Positions 17,443-26,074 of a stretch of DNA of 64,000 nt are shown here, one piece after another. This DNA is from Mesorhizobium_B sp963522145 (GTDB taxonomy: Bacteria; Pseudomonadota; Alphaproteobacteria; Rhizobiales; Rhizobiaceae): NCBI GenBank assembly GCA_963522145.1, contig CAUQXI010000013.1:1-64000 (forward strand), in the 5' to 3' direction. The notes under the pieces are model-generated. The model worked only from the letters and a program-made list of their open reading frames with translations, searched no databases and was not told where the DNA came from. A program made the translations under genes and the position numbers. Each line of letters begins with the position of its first letter. The stretch's first letter is position 1.

Positions 17443-18597
17443 ATGGGCGCGGACGTGATTGTCGTTGGGTGTGGCGCAATGGGCAGCCAAGCTGCCATGC
17501 ACCTGGCCAAGCGGGGCAAGCGTGTGATCGCGCTTGAACAGTTTTACCCGGGTCACGATCGAGGTGCATCGGGCGGCGACACGCGCATCTTCCGCACGAT
17601 TTATGGCGAGGGGCCGGAATATGTGCCCCTTCTTCTCAGGTCGCAGAGCCTTTGGCGCGAGCTGGAAGAAGAAGCCGGCGACGCGCTCCTGACCATGACG
17701 GGCGGACTTATGATCGGTCCGGAAGGCTCTCGCTTCATCGACAACCTCAAAGCCTGCGTGAAGCTCCACTCCCTCCCGCACGAAGTTTTGTCGCTCGACG
17801 AGGCACGGCGGACCTACCCGCAGCACCGCTTTCTCGACCACAATGTCGTCATCATGGACAAACAGGCCGGTGTGCTGAGGCCGGACAGGGCGATCCGTGC
17901 GGCCCTGCGCGTTGCCGAGAGATCGGGCGCCAGGGTGATGTCGCCAGCTCGGGTGACAGGCATCGCGCAGATTGCCGGCGGCATCGAGGTGCGAACAGAT
18001 GATTCCGTTTATCGAGCGCCCCAAGCGGTTATCACCGTAGGACCATGGATCCTGGAGCTGTTCCCCGAATACCGGAAATACCTGTCGCCGCGGCGCCTGA
18101 TTCAGCCATGGTTCTCGGCGGATCGTCCCGCCGACTTCACGCCGGAACGCTTCCCGATTTTCTGCCGTAAGGAGGAAGACGCCAATTTCGCCGGCTTTCC
18201 GTCCGCCGATGGCAGCATGGTCAAGACCGGGCGCAACGACACCTACGACAGCGATAATCTCGAGACCCCCAGCGACTTGCAGCGTACGACGCCCCTCTCC
18301 GACCTGCAGGAAGTCACTCGCCAGATCACCAAATATCTGAACGGCATTTCCGGGCCGCCGGTCCGGGTCACCAACTACGCCGACGCCTACACCGTGGATC
18401 TCGATCCGATCCTTGGCTGGCCACGCCCGGACATGCCAGCCTTTGTCATGGCCGGCTACTCGGGGCATGGCTTCAAGCTGTCGTCGGGTATGGGATTGGT
18501 TGCCGCCGACATCATCTGCGACGGTGCCTCGTCCATACCTGTCGACTTCTTGTCGCTCGACCGCTTCTCTGCCGGCGCGCCGGAGCCGCGTCATTGA
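17443..18597 (+). CDS. Sarcosine oxidase / N-methyltryptophan oxidase-like flavoprotein
   Basis: A 384-residue DAO-family flavoenzyme. The dinucleotide motif VIVVGCGAMGSQAAMHLAK is at the N-terminus, then GASGGDTRIFRTIYGEGPEY, which matches the MSOX/SolA signature around the arginine that binds the substrate. The C-terminus has AGYSGHGFKLSSGMG. In monomeric sarcosine oxidase a cysteine near residue 315 binds FAD covalently. Here the corresponding stretch reads VTNYADAYTVDLD, with no cysteine, so the flavin may be non-covalent or the alignment locally shifted. It probably oxidises an N-methylated or secondary amino acid. First gene of the operon with the importer at 18594-21004; the start follows GGTGAGGG. 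Confidence 0.87.
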   Translation: MGADVIVVGCGAMGSQAAMHLAKRGKRVIALEQFYPGHDRGASGGDTRIFRTIYGEGPEYVPLLLRSQSLWRELEEEAGDALLTMTGGLMIGPEGSRFIDNLKACVKLHSLPHEVLSLDEARRTYPQHRFLDHNVVIMDKQAGVLRPDRAIRAALRVAERSGARVMSPARVTGIAQIAGGIEVRTDDSVYRAPQAVITVGPWILELFPEYRKYLSPRRLIQPWFSADRPADFTPERFPIFCRKEEDANFAGFPSADGSMVKTGRNDTYDSDNLETPSDLQRTTPLSDLQEVTRQITKYLNGISGPPVRVTNYADAYTVDLDPILGWPRPDMPAFVMAGYSGHGFKLSSGMGLVAADIICDGASSIPVDFLSLDRFSAGAPEPRH

Positions 18598-19328
18598 CGA
18601 GCCCGTTCTCCATCGACTGGCCCGCATATGTTCCGGACCTGTTGACGGGCATTCGATGGACGCTGACATTCACGGTCACGTCGTTTCTTCTGGCGGCAGC
18701 GTGGGGCTTGCTGCTTGCGCTCGCCAGAAGTTCGCGTTTCGGCCCGGTCCGATGGGCATCCTACGCTTATACGGAACTGTTCAAGAACGTTCCATTCATC
18801 ACCCAGATTTTCATCATCTATTTTGGCCTCGGCCAGATCGGCATCATCATTGGAAACTTTTCTGCCGGTGTGATCTCGCTTGTTCTTTTCTACGGTGCTT
18901 ATCTTGGCGAGATCTTTCGCGGTGCTCTGAAAGCAGTTCCCGACACGCAGAACGAGGCGTCCTCGGCGTTGGGGTTCTCGTCCCTTCAAACCATTCGCTA
19001 CGTCGTCCTGCCGCAAGCGGTCCGCGTGGCCTTGCCCGGCGCCGCCACCATGCTCGTTGACCTTCTGAAGAGCACCTCGCTTCTGGTCACCATCGCAGCA
19101 GCCGAACTGATGAACCAGGCACAGACTATCGCCTCCGAAACGTTTCGGCCGATGGAGGTCTATCTGGTTATTGGTGCGATCTACTTTGCGCTCTGCTTCC
19201 CGCTGTCGCGGGTGGCCTTGCGCATCGAGAACAAGATCCATGCTGGTGTTCCACTTTCGCCCAAGCGCAAACGCCTCCTGGACTCTGTGCGCACGCGCAC
19301 TGCGGCCTATGTCGCGGAGCAGCGCTAA
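18594..19328 (+). CDS. Amino acid ABC transporter permease (HisM/GlnP type)
   Basis: A 244-residue permease of the polar amino acid family. Helices start at about residue 18 (LTGIRWTLTFTVTSFLLAAA). The typical ELFKNVPFITQIFIIYFGL and the coupling loop NEASSALGFSSLQTIRYVVLPQA are present. The start is probably the TTG at 18594, overlapping the previous stop, with GGAG 10 bases upstream. Only one permease gene is seen, so the membrane part may be a homodimer. It belongs with the ATPase at 19328 and the binding protein at 20123. Confidence 0.9.
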   Translation: MTSPFSIDWPAYVPDLLTGIRWTLTFTVTSFLLAAAWGLLLALARSSRFGPVRWASYAYTELFKNVPFITQIFIIYFGLGQIGIIIGNFSAGVISLVLFYGAYLGEIFRGALKAVPDTQNEASSALGFSSLQTIRYVVLPQAVRVALPGAATMLVDLLKSTSLLVTIAAAELMNQAQTIASETFRPMEVYLVIGAIYFALCFPLSRVALRIENKIHAGVPLSPKRKRLLDSVRTRTAAYVAEQR

Positions 19329-20098
19329 TGGAACCGGCCGCGATCCATATGGACGCCATGATCGCCGTCCGCGACCTCAGCAAGTCCTTCGGCTCAGCAC
19401 CGGTGCTTCGCGGTATCGACATGCAGGTGCCCGCCGGGTCGATTGTCTGCCTGATGGGCAAGTCCGGCGGCGGAAAAAGCACGCTCCTGCGCTGTCTGAA
19501 CCTTCTGGAGAAGCCGACGGGCGGGCGGATCGATATCGCCGGAACAACGATCTTTGATGACGACGATAAACTGTCCGCACGCCAAGTTGTTGAACTGCGA
19601 CAGCAGGTCGGCATGATCTTCCAGAGCTTTCACCTTTTCCCCCATCTGACAGCGGTGGAGAACGTGATGCTGGCGCAGGAAGTCGCGCGCGGAACCGGAC
19701 GAGAGACTGCGCTTGAGCGCGCGCTCGAACTCCTGGCGACGGTCGGCCTCAGCCACAGGGCAGCGGCCTATCCGCGTCAGATGTCAGGTGGTGAACAGCA
19801 GCGCGCCGCGATCGCGCGAGCGCTTGCTGTCGGCCCGTCAGTGCTTCTCTGCGATGAGCCGACATCAGCCCTCGATCCGGAATCCACACGCGACGTTCTG
19901 AACGTCCTCCGTGCGCTCGCTCACAACGGCATGACGATGCTGATTGCGACCCACGAATTGTCCTTTGCCCGCGAGGTCGCCGACCGGGTGATCTTCATTG
20001 ATGCTGGCCAGATCGTCGAGGACGGGTCTCCCGAAAGGGTGATCGACAATCCCGAGCAACAGCGCACTCGGGAGTTCTTCGAAAAAGTGCCGCGCTGA
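19328..20098 (+). CDS. Amino acid ABC transporter ATP-binding protein (GlnQ/HisP type)
   Basis: A 256-residue ATPase with Walker A GKSGGGKST, Q-loop MIFQSFHLFPHLT, signature MSGGEQQRAAIARAL and Walker B VLLCDEPTSALDPE, all as in GlnQ. Its start overlaps the last base of the permease stop. The subfamily-specific HLFPHLT segment supports transport of polar amino acids or small amines. Confidence 0.93.
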   Translation: MEPAAIHMDAMIAVRDLSKSFGSAPVLRGIDMQVPAGSIVCLMGKSGGGKSTLLRCLNLLEKPTGGRIDIAGTTIFDDDDKLSARQVVELRQQVGMIFQSFHLFPHLTAVENVMLAQEVARGTGRETALERALELLATVGLSHRAAAYPRQMSGGEQQRAAIARALAVGPSVLLCDEPTSALDPESTRDVLNVLRALAHNGMTMLIATHELSFAREVADRVIFIDAGQIVEDGSPERVIDNPEQQRTREFFEKVPR

Positions 20099-20122
20099 TC
20101 TGAGTCTCAACAGGGGAATAAA

Positions 20123-21004
20123 ATGTACAAGACGACATTCTTAGCTGCAGCAATGGCTGTGTCGCTTTTCGGAGGCGCGGCTGTCGCCCAGGAGCCGATC
20201 AAGACGGTCGCCGACGGGACGCTGACCATCTCGATCAGCTCATCCATGCCGAACACCGGATTCATCGACAGCACGCATGTCGACGGCCTGGACGGCGACA
20301 TTGCCACGCATATTGCGAATACCCTCGGCCTGAAGCTGTCCGTGATGTCCTCCGACTGGCCGGGCGCGCTCGCTGCCGCGCAGACTTGCCGCAGCGATGC
20401 GGTTGTCGGTCCGGTTGGGTGGACAACAGCGCGAGCGGAGACCGGGCTGTTCACGGATCCGACCTACTACACGCCTGCCCTCATGATTCAGGGCGAGAAC
20501 TCAAGCATAGATTCCATTGAGACGATGACCGGCAAGAAGATCGGCATCCCGCAGGGCTATCTGCTGATCCCGACGCTCAAGAAGATCCCAGGCGTCGAGG
20601 TGCAGGTGTATCCGCAGGTCTCCAGCATCTACGACGACCTGGCAGCGGGCCGTATCGATGGCGGCATCATCGACACGCTCGTGCAGATCTATGTCGCGAA
20701 GACGAGGCCTGAGCTGAAGCTCAAGAACATGCCGATCAAGGCGCCAACCGAGGCTCAGTTGAAGGAAAATCCAGGCCTTCAGGATCTGTTGCCAGCGGTG
20801 AACACCTACCTCGTCTGCAAGAACGAGCCCGAACTCGAGAAGGCGATGACCAAGGTCCTCAACGACATGCGGCAGAACGGCAAGATGCTGGAACTTCTGC
20901 AGAAGTGGGGCGGCGATGAGAGCTATATGAAAGCGTTTCCTTTCATGACCTCGATGCGCGTTGGCGTTGACCGCCCGGAAGGCTGGACCTCTCCCAGCAA
21001 GTAA
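20123..21004 (+). CDS. ABC transporter substrate-binding protein (family 3)
   Basis: A 293-residue secreted protein. A Sec signal (MYKTTFLAAAMAVSLFGGAA, cleaved after VAQ) precedes a family-3 binding fold with GLDGDIATHIANTLGLKL and the middle segment GKKIGIPQGY. The C-terminal part (MTKVLNDMRQNGKMLELLQKW) matches the end of amino-acid binding proteins. The usual family arginine-aspartate ligand motif is not clear, so the ligand may be atypical. AGGGGAATAA precedes the ATG. Strong hairpins follow the stop. Confidence 0.87.
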   Translation: MYKTTFLAAAMAVSLFGGAAVAQEPIKTVADGTLTISISSSMPNTGFIDSTHVDGLDGDIATHIANTLGLKLSVMSSDWPGALAAAQTCRSDAVVGPVGWTTARAETGLFTDPTYYTPALMIQGENSSIDSIETMTGKKIGIPQGYLLIPTLKKIPGVEVQVYPQVSSIYDDLAAGRIDGGIIDTLVQIYVAKTRPELKLKNMPIKAPTEAQLKENPGLQDLLPAVNTYLVCKNEPELEKAMTKVLNDMRQNGKMLELLQKWGGDESYMKAFPFMTSMRVGVDRPEGWTSPSK

Positions 21005-21029
21005 GAAAGTCGACGGAAATTTGCCTGCC

Positions 21030-21057
21030 GGCCTGAGCCTTATAGGTGGCTCAGGCC
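21030..21057 (+). terminator. Hairpin after the binding-protein gene
   Basis: GGCCTGAGCC and GGCTCAGGCC are perfect 10-base inverted arms separated by 8 bases (TTATAGGT). The hairpin begins 26 bases after the stop of the family-3 binding protein. No T tract follows, so it could be a transcript-stabilising 3' end rather than a classical terminator. Confidence 0.5.
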
Positions 21058-21126
21058 ACCCTCGTAGCCGGTATGGGTTTCGCCGTCAGCGCCGAGAGGC
21101 GTTTCAAAGCCAAATCAAGAATAGAG

Positions 21127-21150
21127 ATGATCCGCGACGACGCGGATCAT
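21127..21150. repeat. Perfect 10-bp inverted repeat upstream of the VOC gene
   Basis: ATGATCCGCG and CGCGGATCAT are perfect 10-base arms around ACGA. The repeat lies 53 bases before the glyoxalase-like gene and 70 bases after the preceding hairpin. It could be an RNA hairpin in the leader or an operator; the sequence alone does not decide. Confidence 0.5.
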
Positions 21151-21202
21151 GCCTGTCTATAAGCCCGCTGCTGAAGGCAGCAGAGGCATCTATGGAGCCA
21201 TG

Positions 21203-21823
21203 ATGAAACTCGACCACTTTGCTTGGGCTGCCTCGTCGCTCGAGAAGGGCATCGACGAGTTTGTTCGATTGGGCGGCCCGCGTGCCGTGTTTGGCGGCAG
21301 CCACTCGGGGCAGGGCACTTGCAACGCTCTCGCAAGCCTGGGGAATGGCATTTACCTGGCTATCGACGCGCCGGATCCGACGCAGGAGCAGAAAGGAACC
21401 TATGGCGAGGTCCTGAGCAAACTGGATGGGTTTGACCTCAACGTCTTCGCCATTGCTTGCGAAGACCTGCACCCGATCCGCGGTACCATGCGATCGCTGC
21501 ACATCGACTGCGAGATTGTTGAAAAAAGTCGTGTCAGACCTGACGGGGTCGAGGTGAGGTCAAGCACTCTCGAAACAGGAAAGCACGCCTACGGTAAGGT
21601 GATGCCGCATTTCATGCAGTGGCATACGAAGGAGCACCCGAGCACATCGGCCCCTACCGGCTGCGAATTGCGTGATTTCTGGGTTGAATTTCCGCAGGCC
21701 GACGAATTGGCTGATCTCTACAGAAGGTTCGGTCTTGACGTTGCCGTCAAGCCAGGTGCTGCGCCAAAGCTAATCGCTGTTCTGGAGAGTGCGAAAGAGC
21801 GCTTCGTGTTACCAACCGTCTAG
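21203..21823 (+). CDS. Glyoxalase-like (VOC superfamily) domain protein
   Basis: A 206-residue cytosolic protein beginning MKLDHFAWAASSLEKGIDEF, the first beta-alpha unit of a VOC-fold protein. NALASLGNGIYLAIDAP and the later WHTKEHPSTSAPTGCELRDF fit the larger glyoxalase-like family 3 rather than classical glyoxalase I. Candidate metal ligands are His5 in the first repeat and His/Glu residues around WHTKEHP. Two adjacent ATGs exist; the second (21203) has the better spacing from GGAG. It may be the last gene of the 17443 operon, though two hairpins separate it from the binding-protein gene. Function unknown. Confidence 0.7.
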   Translation: MKLDHFAWAASSLEKGIDEFVRLGGPRAVFGGSHSGQGTCNALASLGNGIYLAIDAPDPTQEQKGTYGEVLSKLDGFDLNVFAIACEDLHPIRGTMRSLHIDCEIVEKSRVRPDGVEVRSSTLETGKHAYGKVMPHFMQWHTKEHPSTSAPTGCELRDFWVEFPQADELADLYRRFGLDVAVKPGAAPKLIAVLESAKERFVLPTV

Positions 21824-22530
21824 CCTCAGTGCTCATCCGCGCCGAACCCACATCATCAAAGCGCATGCGTCAGAGCAATCATCGGCCATGCATCAGCGCA
21901 CCATCTCGATGATGCTGAACCATCGCAGGGCAAACAAGTGGGCACCCAACACACGCCACTGAGACAAGGGCTGGAAAGGCGACACTGAAGAGGCGTCTCA
22001 GCGCGTAGGATGTCCACCTAATGCGAGACGTGTGGCCCTAAGCTGCGGAAACATTGAAACTGTCTGCACAGAGCCGAAACAGCCGGCACAGGAGTGGACT
22101 GTTTGGTGGTGGACCCAGTCCGAGGCGAACCAGTCTCAGGGGTGCCGTTCCCTGTTCAGCGGCAAGAAACAGAGAAAACGGCAGAAAAGCCTCGTGGTGG
22201 CTTAGCTTCAGCCACGTGAACAGCAACGTGCATAGTGGGTTGCGATTGAAATTCCCTACTCAGGTGGGCAGGGAAATTCAATGCAAAGCAGGGACCGTGG
22301 GAGCATCACTACGGAAGCTCGCATGCTTTGCCGGGAGAGCTCCTGTACCTTGATGCCAGACCGGGACGGGGTGACGGAGGGAGCGCTCGCGGAATGTGTT
22401 GTTGAGAGCGCTTCGGATGCCAAAGTCGTTGCGCCCTTACCGATTCGCTGCCATGTGGTCTTGAGAGGAGTGTGTTGGCCCTCTGAATCCAAGCTTCCGC
22501 TGGAGCGAGGTCCGCCTTGAGTGCCTTCGA
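21824..22530. other. 707-base interval with no recognised gene
   Basis: Neither strand carries a frame with recognisable protein character. An inverted repeat is present at 22245-22282: ATTGAAATTCCCT and AGGGAAATTCAAT, 13-base arms with one mismatched pair and 12 bases between. A forward frame at 22054-22353 contains FGGGPSPRRTSLRGAVP, a string that resembles fragments I have seen in intergenic repeats of rhizobia, but I cannot verify this. The interval separates the amino-compound block from the carbohydrate block. Confidence 0.4.
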
Positions 22531-23598
22531 TTAGGAGCCTGCACGAGCGAGCACACGTGCCGGGTTGTCGATGAAGAAGCGGTCGATAGTGGCCTGATCC
22601 AGACCGGCCTCGCGCATGTGGTGGCTGAAATCGGTCAAGACGTGAGCATAGCCCCATCCGCCGTACTCCTGCAGGTAGTGCTTGTGGCCCACATCCTGGG
22701 AAAGCATCAGCTGGCCTCCGAAGCCGCGCTCGCAGAGCCGGGCGAGCGCTTTGGCCCGCTCGCGGTCGGACGGCATCCACCAGGAATCCTCAGGCGTGAT
22801 GAAGTAATAGGAATTGCCGCACAGATCGAACTCCACATTGGCGCCTCGATCGAGCAGGCTCGCCACGTAATCGACGGCCTGTGCGAACTCGATGTCGAGA
22901 TGGGCAAGCGACGCATCGATGTGATCGAGGATGATCTTCTCCGGAGCGACCCCTTCGCCGACCAGGATGTCGAGCACCTCGTTTCCGCGGCGGCCCGGCG
23001 AATGGACGTGGATGGTGATGGGGAGGCCGGACTCCATCTGAGCACGCGCAGCGGCGCGCAACACCTTTTTCTCCCGGGGATGGATGGGATGGAAGGTGCC
23101 GATCTCTCCGATGATGCCGGGCTTGACGCCGGTACCATCGATGCCTTCGTTGATTTCCTTCAGGAAGGATGCCGCAAGCTGCTGCTCGGTCATGGCCTCG
23201 ACATAGGCGGGATGCGCGGAATGGATGTAGTGGCCGAGCCCCGCGAGCACGTGAACGCCGGTTCGCCTTGCGACCTCGGCGAGTGCTGAAACGTTTCGTC
23301 CGATATCCACCAGCGTCACATCGACGATCGTCCCGCCGCCCGCCTTCTTGAACAGTTCGACCTCGCGAACGGCGAGCTCGACATCGTCCAGGATGCAGTT
23401 GTCGCGGTTGCCATACGGATCGCGATGCAGGTGATGAAGGGCCTTCATCGTCACGGGATCATAGAACGTGCCGGGGTCCTCACCCTCTGCCGGCGGATGC
23501 AGATAGCAGCTCAGGTCGATGAAGAGGTGTTCGTGGGTGATGGTCTTCCCGAGTTCCGATGCATCGACCGGACCGAGAACGGTCATGACTTCAGCCAT
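22531..23598 (-). CDS. Phosphotriesterase-family (lactonase-like) metal hydrolase
   Basis: A 355-residue amidohydrolase-superfamily protein. The metal ligands are visible: HEH at residues 22-24, Glu in GIIGEIGTFHPIHP (where PTE has a carboxylated lysine but PHP-type homologues have Glu), His in ITIHVHSPGR, His in ILDHID, and Asp in LSQDVGHKHY. Members of this branch hydrolyse sugar lactones or other esters rather than organophosphates. It is the last gene of the minus-strand operon with the ribose-type importer, so hydrolysis of a sugar-derived lactone is the best guess. AGGA precedes the ATG. Confidence 0.85.
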   Translation of the reverse strand: MAEVMTVLGPVDASELGKTITHEHLFIDLSCYLHPPAEGEDPGTFYDPVTMKALHHLHRDPYGNRDNCILDDVELAVREVELFKKAGGGTIVDVTLVDIGRNVSALAEVARRTGVHVLAGLGHYIHSAHPAYVEAMTEQQLAASFLKEINEGIDGTGVKPGIIGEIGTFHPIHPREKKVLRAAARAQMESGLPITIHVHSPGRRGNEVLDILVGEGVAPEKIILDHIDASLAHLDIEFAQAVDYVASLLDRGANVEFDLCGNSYYFITPEDSWWMPSDRERAKALARLCERGFGGQLMLSQDVGHKHYLQEYGGWGYAHVLTDFSHHMREAGLDQATIDRFFIDNPARVLARAGS

Positions 23599-23610
23599 AA
23601 GGAGATCCTT

Positions 23611-25077
23611 TCAGCCGGCGCCCATCGCGGAGACGAGGTCCTGCCGGTCTATGCTTCTTGCATCCAGTTGCTTGGCAATGCGGCCGCGCAGCATCACGAG
23701 GATGCGATCGGCCATGAGCATCATCTCGTCGAGATCGTCCGTTGCGAGCAGGACTGCGCTGCCGCGATCGGCGAGCCGGAAGATCTCGTTATGGAGTTCG
23801 ACAGCCGCCTTCACGTCCACGCCGACGGTCGGAGCTTCGATGACGTAAAGAAGCGGCTGCGAGATCATCTCGCGCCCGAACACGGCCTTCTGCTGGTTGC
23901 CGCCGCTCAACTGGCCGATCTTCTGCTCCGGTCCCGCTGTCTTGATCTGCAGCCTGTCGATCACTTCCCTGCCGGTGAGGTCGATCATCCCGACGGGAAG
24001 GAAGGAGAAAATCGAGCGGTCGCGCAGGAAACCCATCGAGATGTTGGTGGCGACCGGTAATTCCGAGAAGATACCTTCCGCGCGCCTGTTTTCCGGAACG
24101 AAGCCGATGCGTGCGGACGTTTTCCGGCCGTCCGCCACGATGTCCAAATTTCCGCGCCATGCGGCTTGCCCCACGATGCTGCGCGTGAGCTCGTGCCGGC
24201 CGGAGCCGAGATGGCCCACGAGCCCCACGATCTCACCTCTGCCGACTGTGAAGGACACGTCTTCGAAGCCTTGGCCGCTCAGTGCCTCGACGGACAAGAC
24301 CTCTTCCCCCTGCTGAGGTCTTGCGCGCTTGGACGCGCTCTTCACATCCGAGCCGACCATGGTCCGGCTGAGTTCGGCGATCGTGGTCTCCGATATCTTT
24401 TTGGTGACGATCATGCGGCCGTCGCGCATGACGCTCGCACGGTCGGCGACGGCCATGACCTCGTCGAGATAGTGCGTAACGAACACGATCATCTTTCCCG
24501 CTGCGCGCAGCGTGTTGAAGACATCGAACAGCCGCTCGCGATCCCGCATGCCGAGGCGCGCAGTCGGCTCGTCGAAAATCATGGCCCGGCTGCCGAGCGC
24601 GATGACGCGGGCGATCTCGACAAGCTGCTGCGCGCCTGCCGGCAACCTCCTGACGAGTGCGTCGGCAGGAATGTCCAGCTTGTACCGCGCCAGCAACTCG
24701 GCCGCGGCGTCGGTGAGCTTCCTGCGCGAGACAGAGCGCCAGAGCGGTGGGCGGTCGGTGAGTTGCAGGCTCTCCAGGCCGAGAAACATATTCTCGGCTA
24801 CGGTCATCTCAGGAACGAGATCGAACTCCTGATGGACGATGCCGATCCCCGACAGAAGCGCCGTTTTTGGGCCCGATAGATCGACCGGTTTTCCGTCGAG
24901 CAGGGTCTCTCCGTCCGCTTCCGGGTAGAGCCCTGCCAGAACCTTGATCAGCGTGGACTTTCCGGCGCCGTTCGCTCCAAGAAGCGCGTGCACCTCTCCC
25001 GGCGCAAGATCGAAGTCCACGCGGTCCAGCACCTTAATGCCAGCAAAGCTCTTCGATATACCCCGCATCGAAAGCAT
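23611..25077 (-). CDS. Ribose-type ABC transporter ATP-binding protein (RbsA/MglA family)
   Basis: A 488-residue protein with two nucleotide-binding domains. Domain 1 has Walker A GANGAGKST, signature LPAGAQQLVEIARV and Walker B AMIFDEPTARLG. Domain 2 has the degenerate Walker A GHLGSGRHE expected of this family, the signature LSGGNQQKAVFGRE, and IEAPTVGVDV. The ATG at 25077 is preferred because GGTGA lies 5 bases upstream; a GTG at 25086 would overlap the permease stop by four bases. It energises the importer with the permease at 25083 and the binding protein at 26128. Confidence 0.92.
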   Translation of the reverse strand: MLSMRGISKSFAGIKVLDRVDFDLAPGEVHALLGANGAGKSTLIKVLAGLYPEADGETLLDGKPVDLSGPKTALLSGIGIVHQEFDLVPEMTVAENMFLGLESLQLTDRPPLWRSVSRRKLTDAAAELLARYKLDIPADALVRRLPAGAQQLVEIARVIALGSRAMIFDEPTARLGMRDRERLFDVFNTLRAAGKMIVFVTHYLDEVMAVADRASVMRDGRMIVTKKISETTIAELSRTMVGSDVKSASKRARPQQGEEVLSVEALSGQGFEDVSFTVGRGEIVGLVGHLGSGRHELTRSIVGQAAWRGNLDIVADGRKTSARIGFVPENRRAEGIFSELPVATNISMGFLRDRSIFSFLPVGMIDLTGREVIDRLQIKTAGPEQKIGQLSGGNQQKAVFGREMISQPLLYVIEAPTVGVDVKAAVELHNEIFRLADRGSAVLLATDDLDEMMLMADRILVMLRGRIAKQLDARSIDRQDLVSAMGAG

Positions 25078-25082
25078 GGCGG

Positions 25083-26051
25083 TCACCGCACGATCAAGCG
25101 GGCTTCGCGGTTGCCCCACGTACTGAAGCCGACGGCGAGCAGGAGGATGAGGCCCGTGACTCCTGTCTGCCAGAATGGCGAGACATTGTAGAGGTTGAGC
25201 CCGTTGCCGATCGCGGTAAGGAGGAGCACACCGAGAACAGTTCCGACGATGGATCCCTTCCCGCCGCCAAGCGCCGCCCCGCCGATGACCGCTGCGGTGA
25301 TGGCTTGGAGCTCATAGTTCACGCCGGCATTCGGCAGCGCAGACGCGGTGCGCGAGGAAAGCAGCAGCCCGCCGATGCCGGCGAGTACGCTGCACAGCGC
25401 GTAAGAAAGAATCTTCACCCGGGTAACGGGCAAGCCAGCGAGGACGGCAGCATTTTCGTTTCCGCCGATCGCAAACACATATTGTCCGAAGATCGTGCGC
25501 TGGAGGACGAGCGCGATGAAGATCGCCAGGCCCGCGAAGAGCAGGCCGGCAACAGGCATGCCCAAGAAGGAGCCCTGCAGAAACTCCGCAAAGGCATAGC
25601 CTGGCCCTTCGGCATAGACCAGTTGGCCGTCGCTTACGATCAGCACGAAGCCGCGGACGAGGCTGAGCATGCCAAGGGTTGCGATGAGCGGCGTGATGTT
25701 GATCTTGGTGATGAGCATGCCGTTGATGGCGCCGACGATGGCGCAGGCTGCAAGCGCGGCCGCTATGCCCAGCACGACGATGCTTCCACCATCGCCATGG
25801 CCGAAAACCATGTAGCAGATCACCCCTGACAGAGCAGCGACCGTTCCCACCGACAGATCGAACCCGCCGAGGATGATGACCAACGTCTGGCCGATGGCGA
25901 GCACCCCGATGATCGAGGCCTGCTGCCACAGGTTGAACAGGTTGCCGGGCTGGCGGAAGACCGGATTTACGGTGAAAAGGACGACAATCGGCAGCAGGAG
26001 GATGAGGAAGATTCCCCATCTCTGCCAGTAGCCGAGCAATTTATGGGACAT
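25083..26051 (-). CDS. Ribose-type ABC transporter permease (RbsC family)
   Basis: A 322-residue membrane protein with about nine helices. GQTLVIILGGFDLSVGTVAA is the hallmark of RbsC/XylH permeases. FAIGGNENAAVLAGLPV and the AVIGGAALGGGKGSIVGTVLG segment are likewise typical. The ATG at 26051 follows GGGAG by 10 bases; the frame is open to 26111 through a hairpin. It is the second gene of the operon after the binding protein, from which it is separated by a strong intercistronic hairpin. Confidence 0.92.
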   Translation of the reverse strand: MSHKLLGYWQRWGIFLILLLPIVVLFTVNPVFRQPGNLFNLWQQASIIGVLAIGQTLVIILGGFDLSVGTVAALSGVICYMVFGHGDGGSIVVLGIAAALAACAIVGAINGMLITKINITPLIATLGMLSLVRGFVLIVSDGQLVYAEGPGYAFAEFLQGSFLGMPVAGLLFAGLAIFIALVLQRTIFGQYVFAIGGNENAAVLAGLPVTRVKILSYALCSVLAGIGGLLLSSRTASALPNAGVNYELQAITAAVIGGAALGGGKGSIVGTVLGVLLLTAIGNGLNLYNVSPFWQTGVTGLILLLAVGFSTWGNREARLIVR

Positions 26052-26074
26052 GGACGGCAAAGCTCCCTGCGAAA

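Noticed and set aside
22054..22353. A 99-codon forward frame in the gene-free interval
   Set aside because: No ribosome site, no domain; the Arg/Ser-rich translation looks like non-coding repeat sequence, so it is described only as part of the interval.
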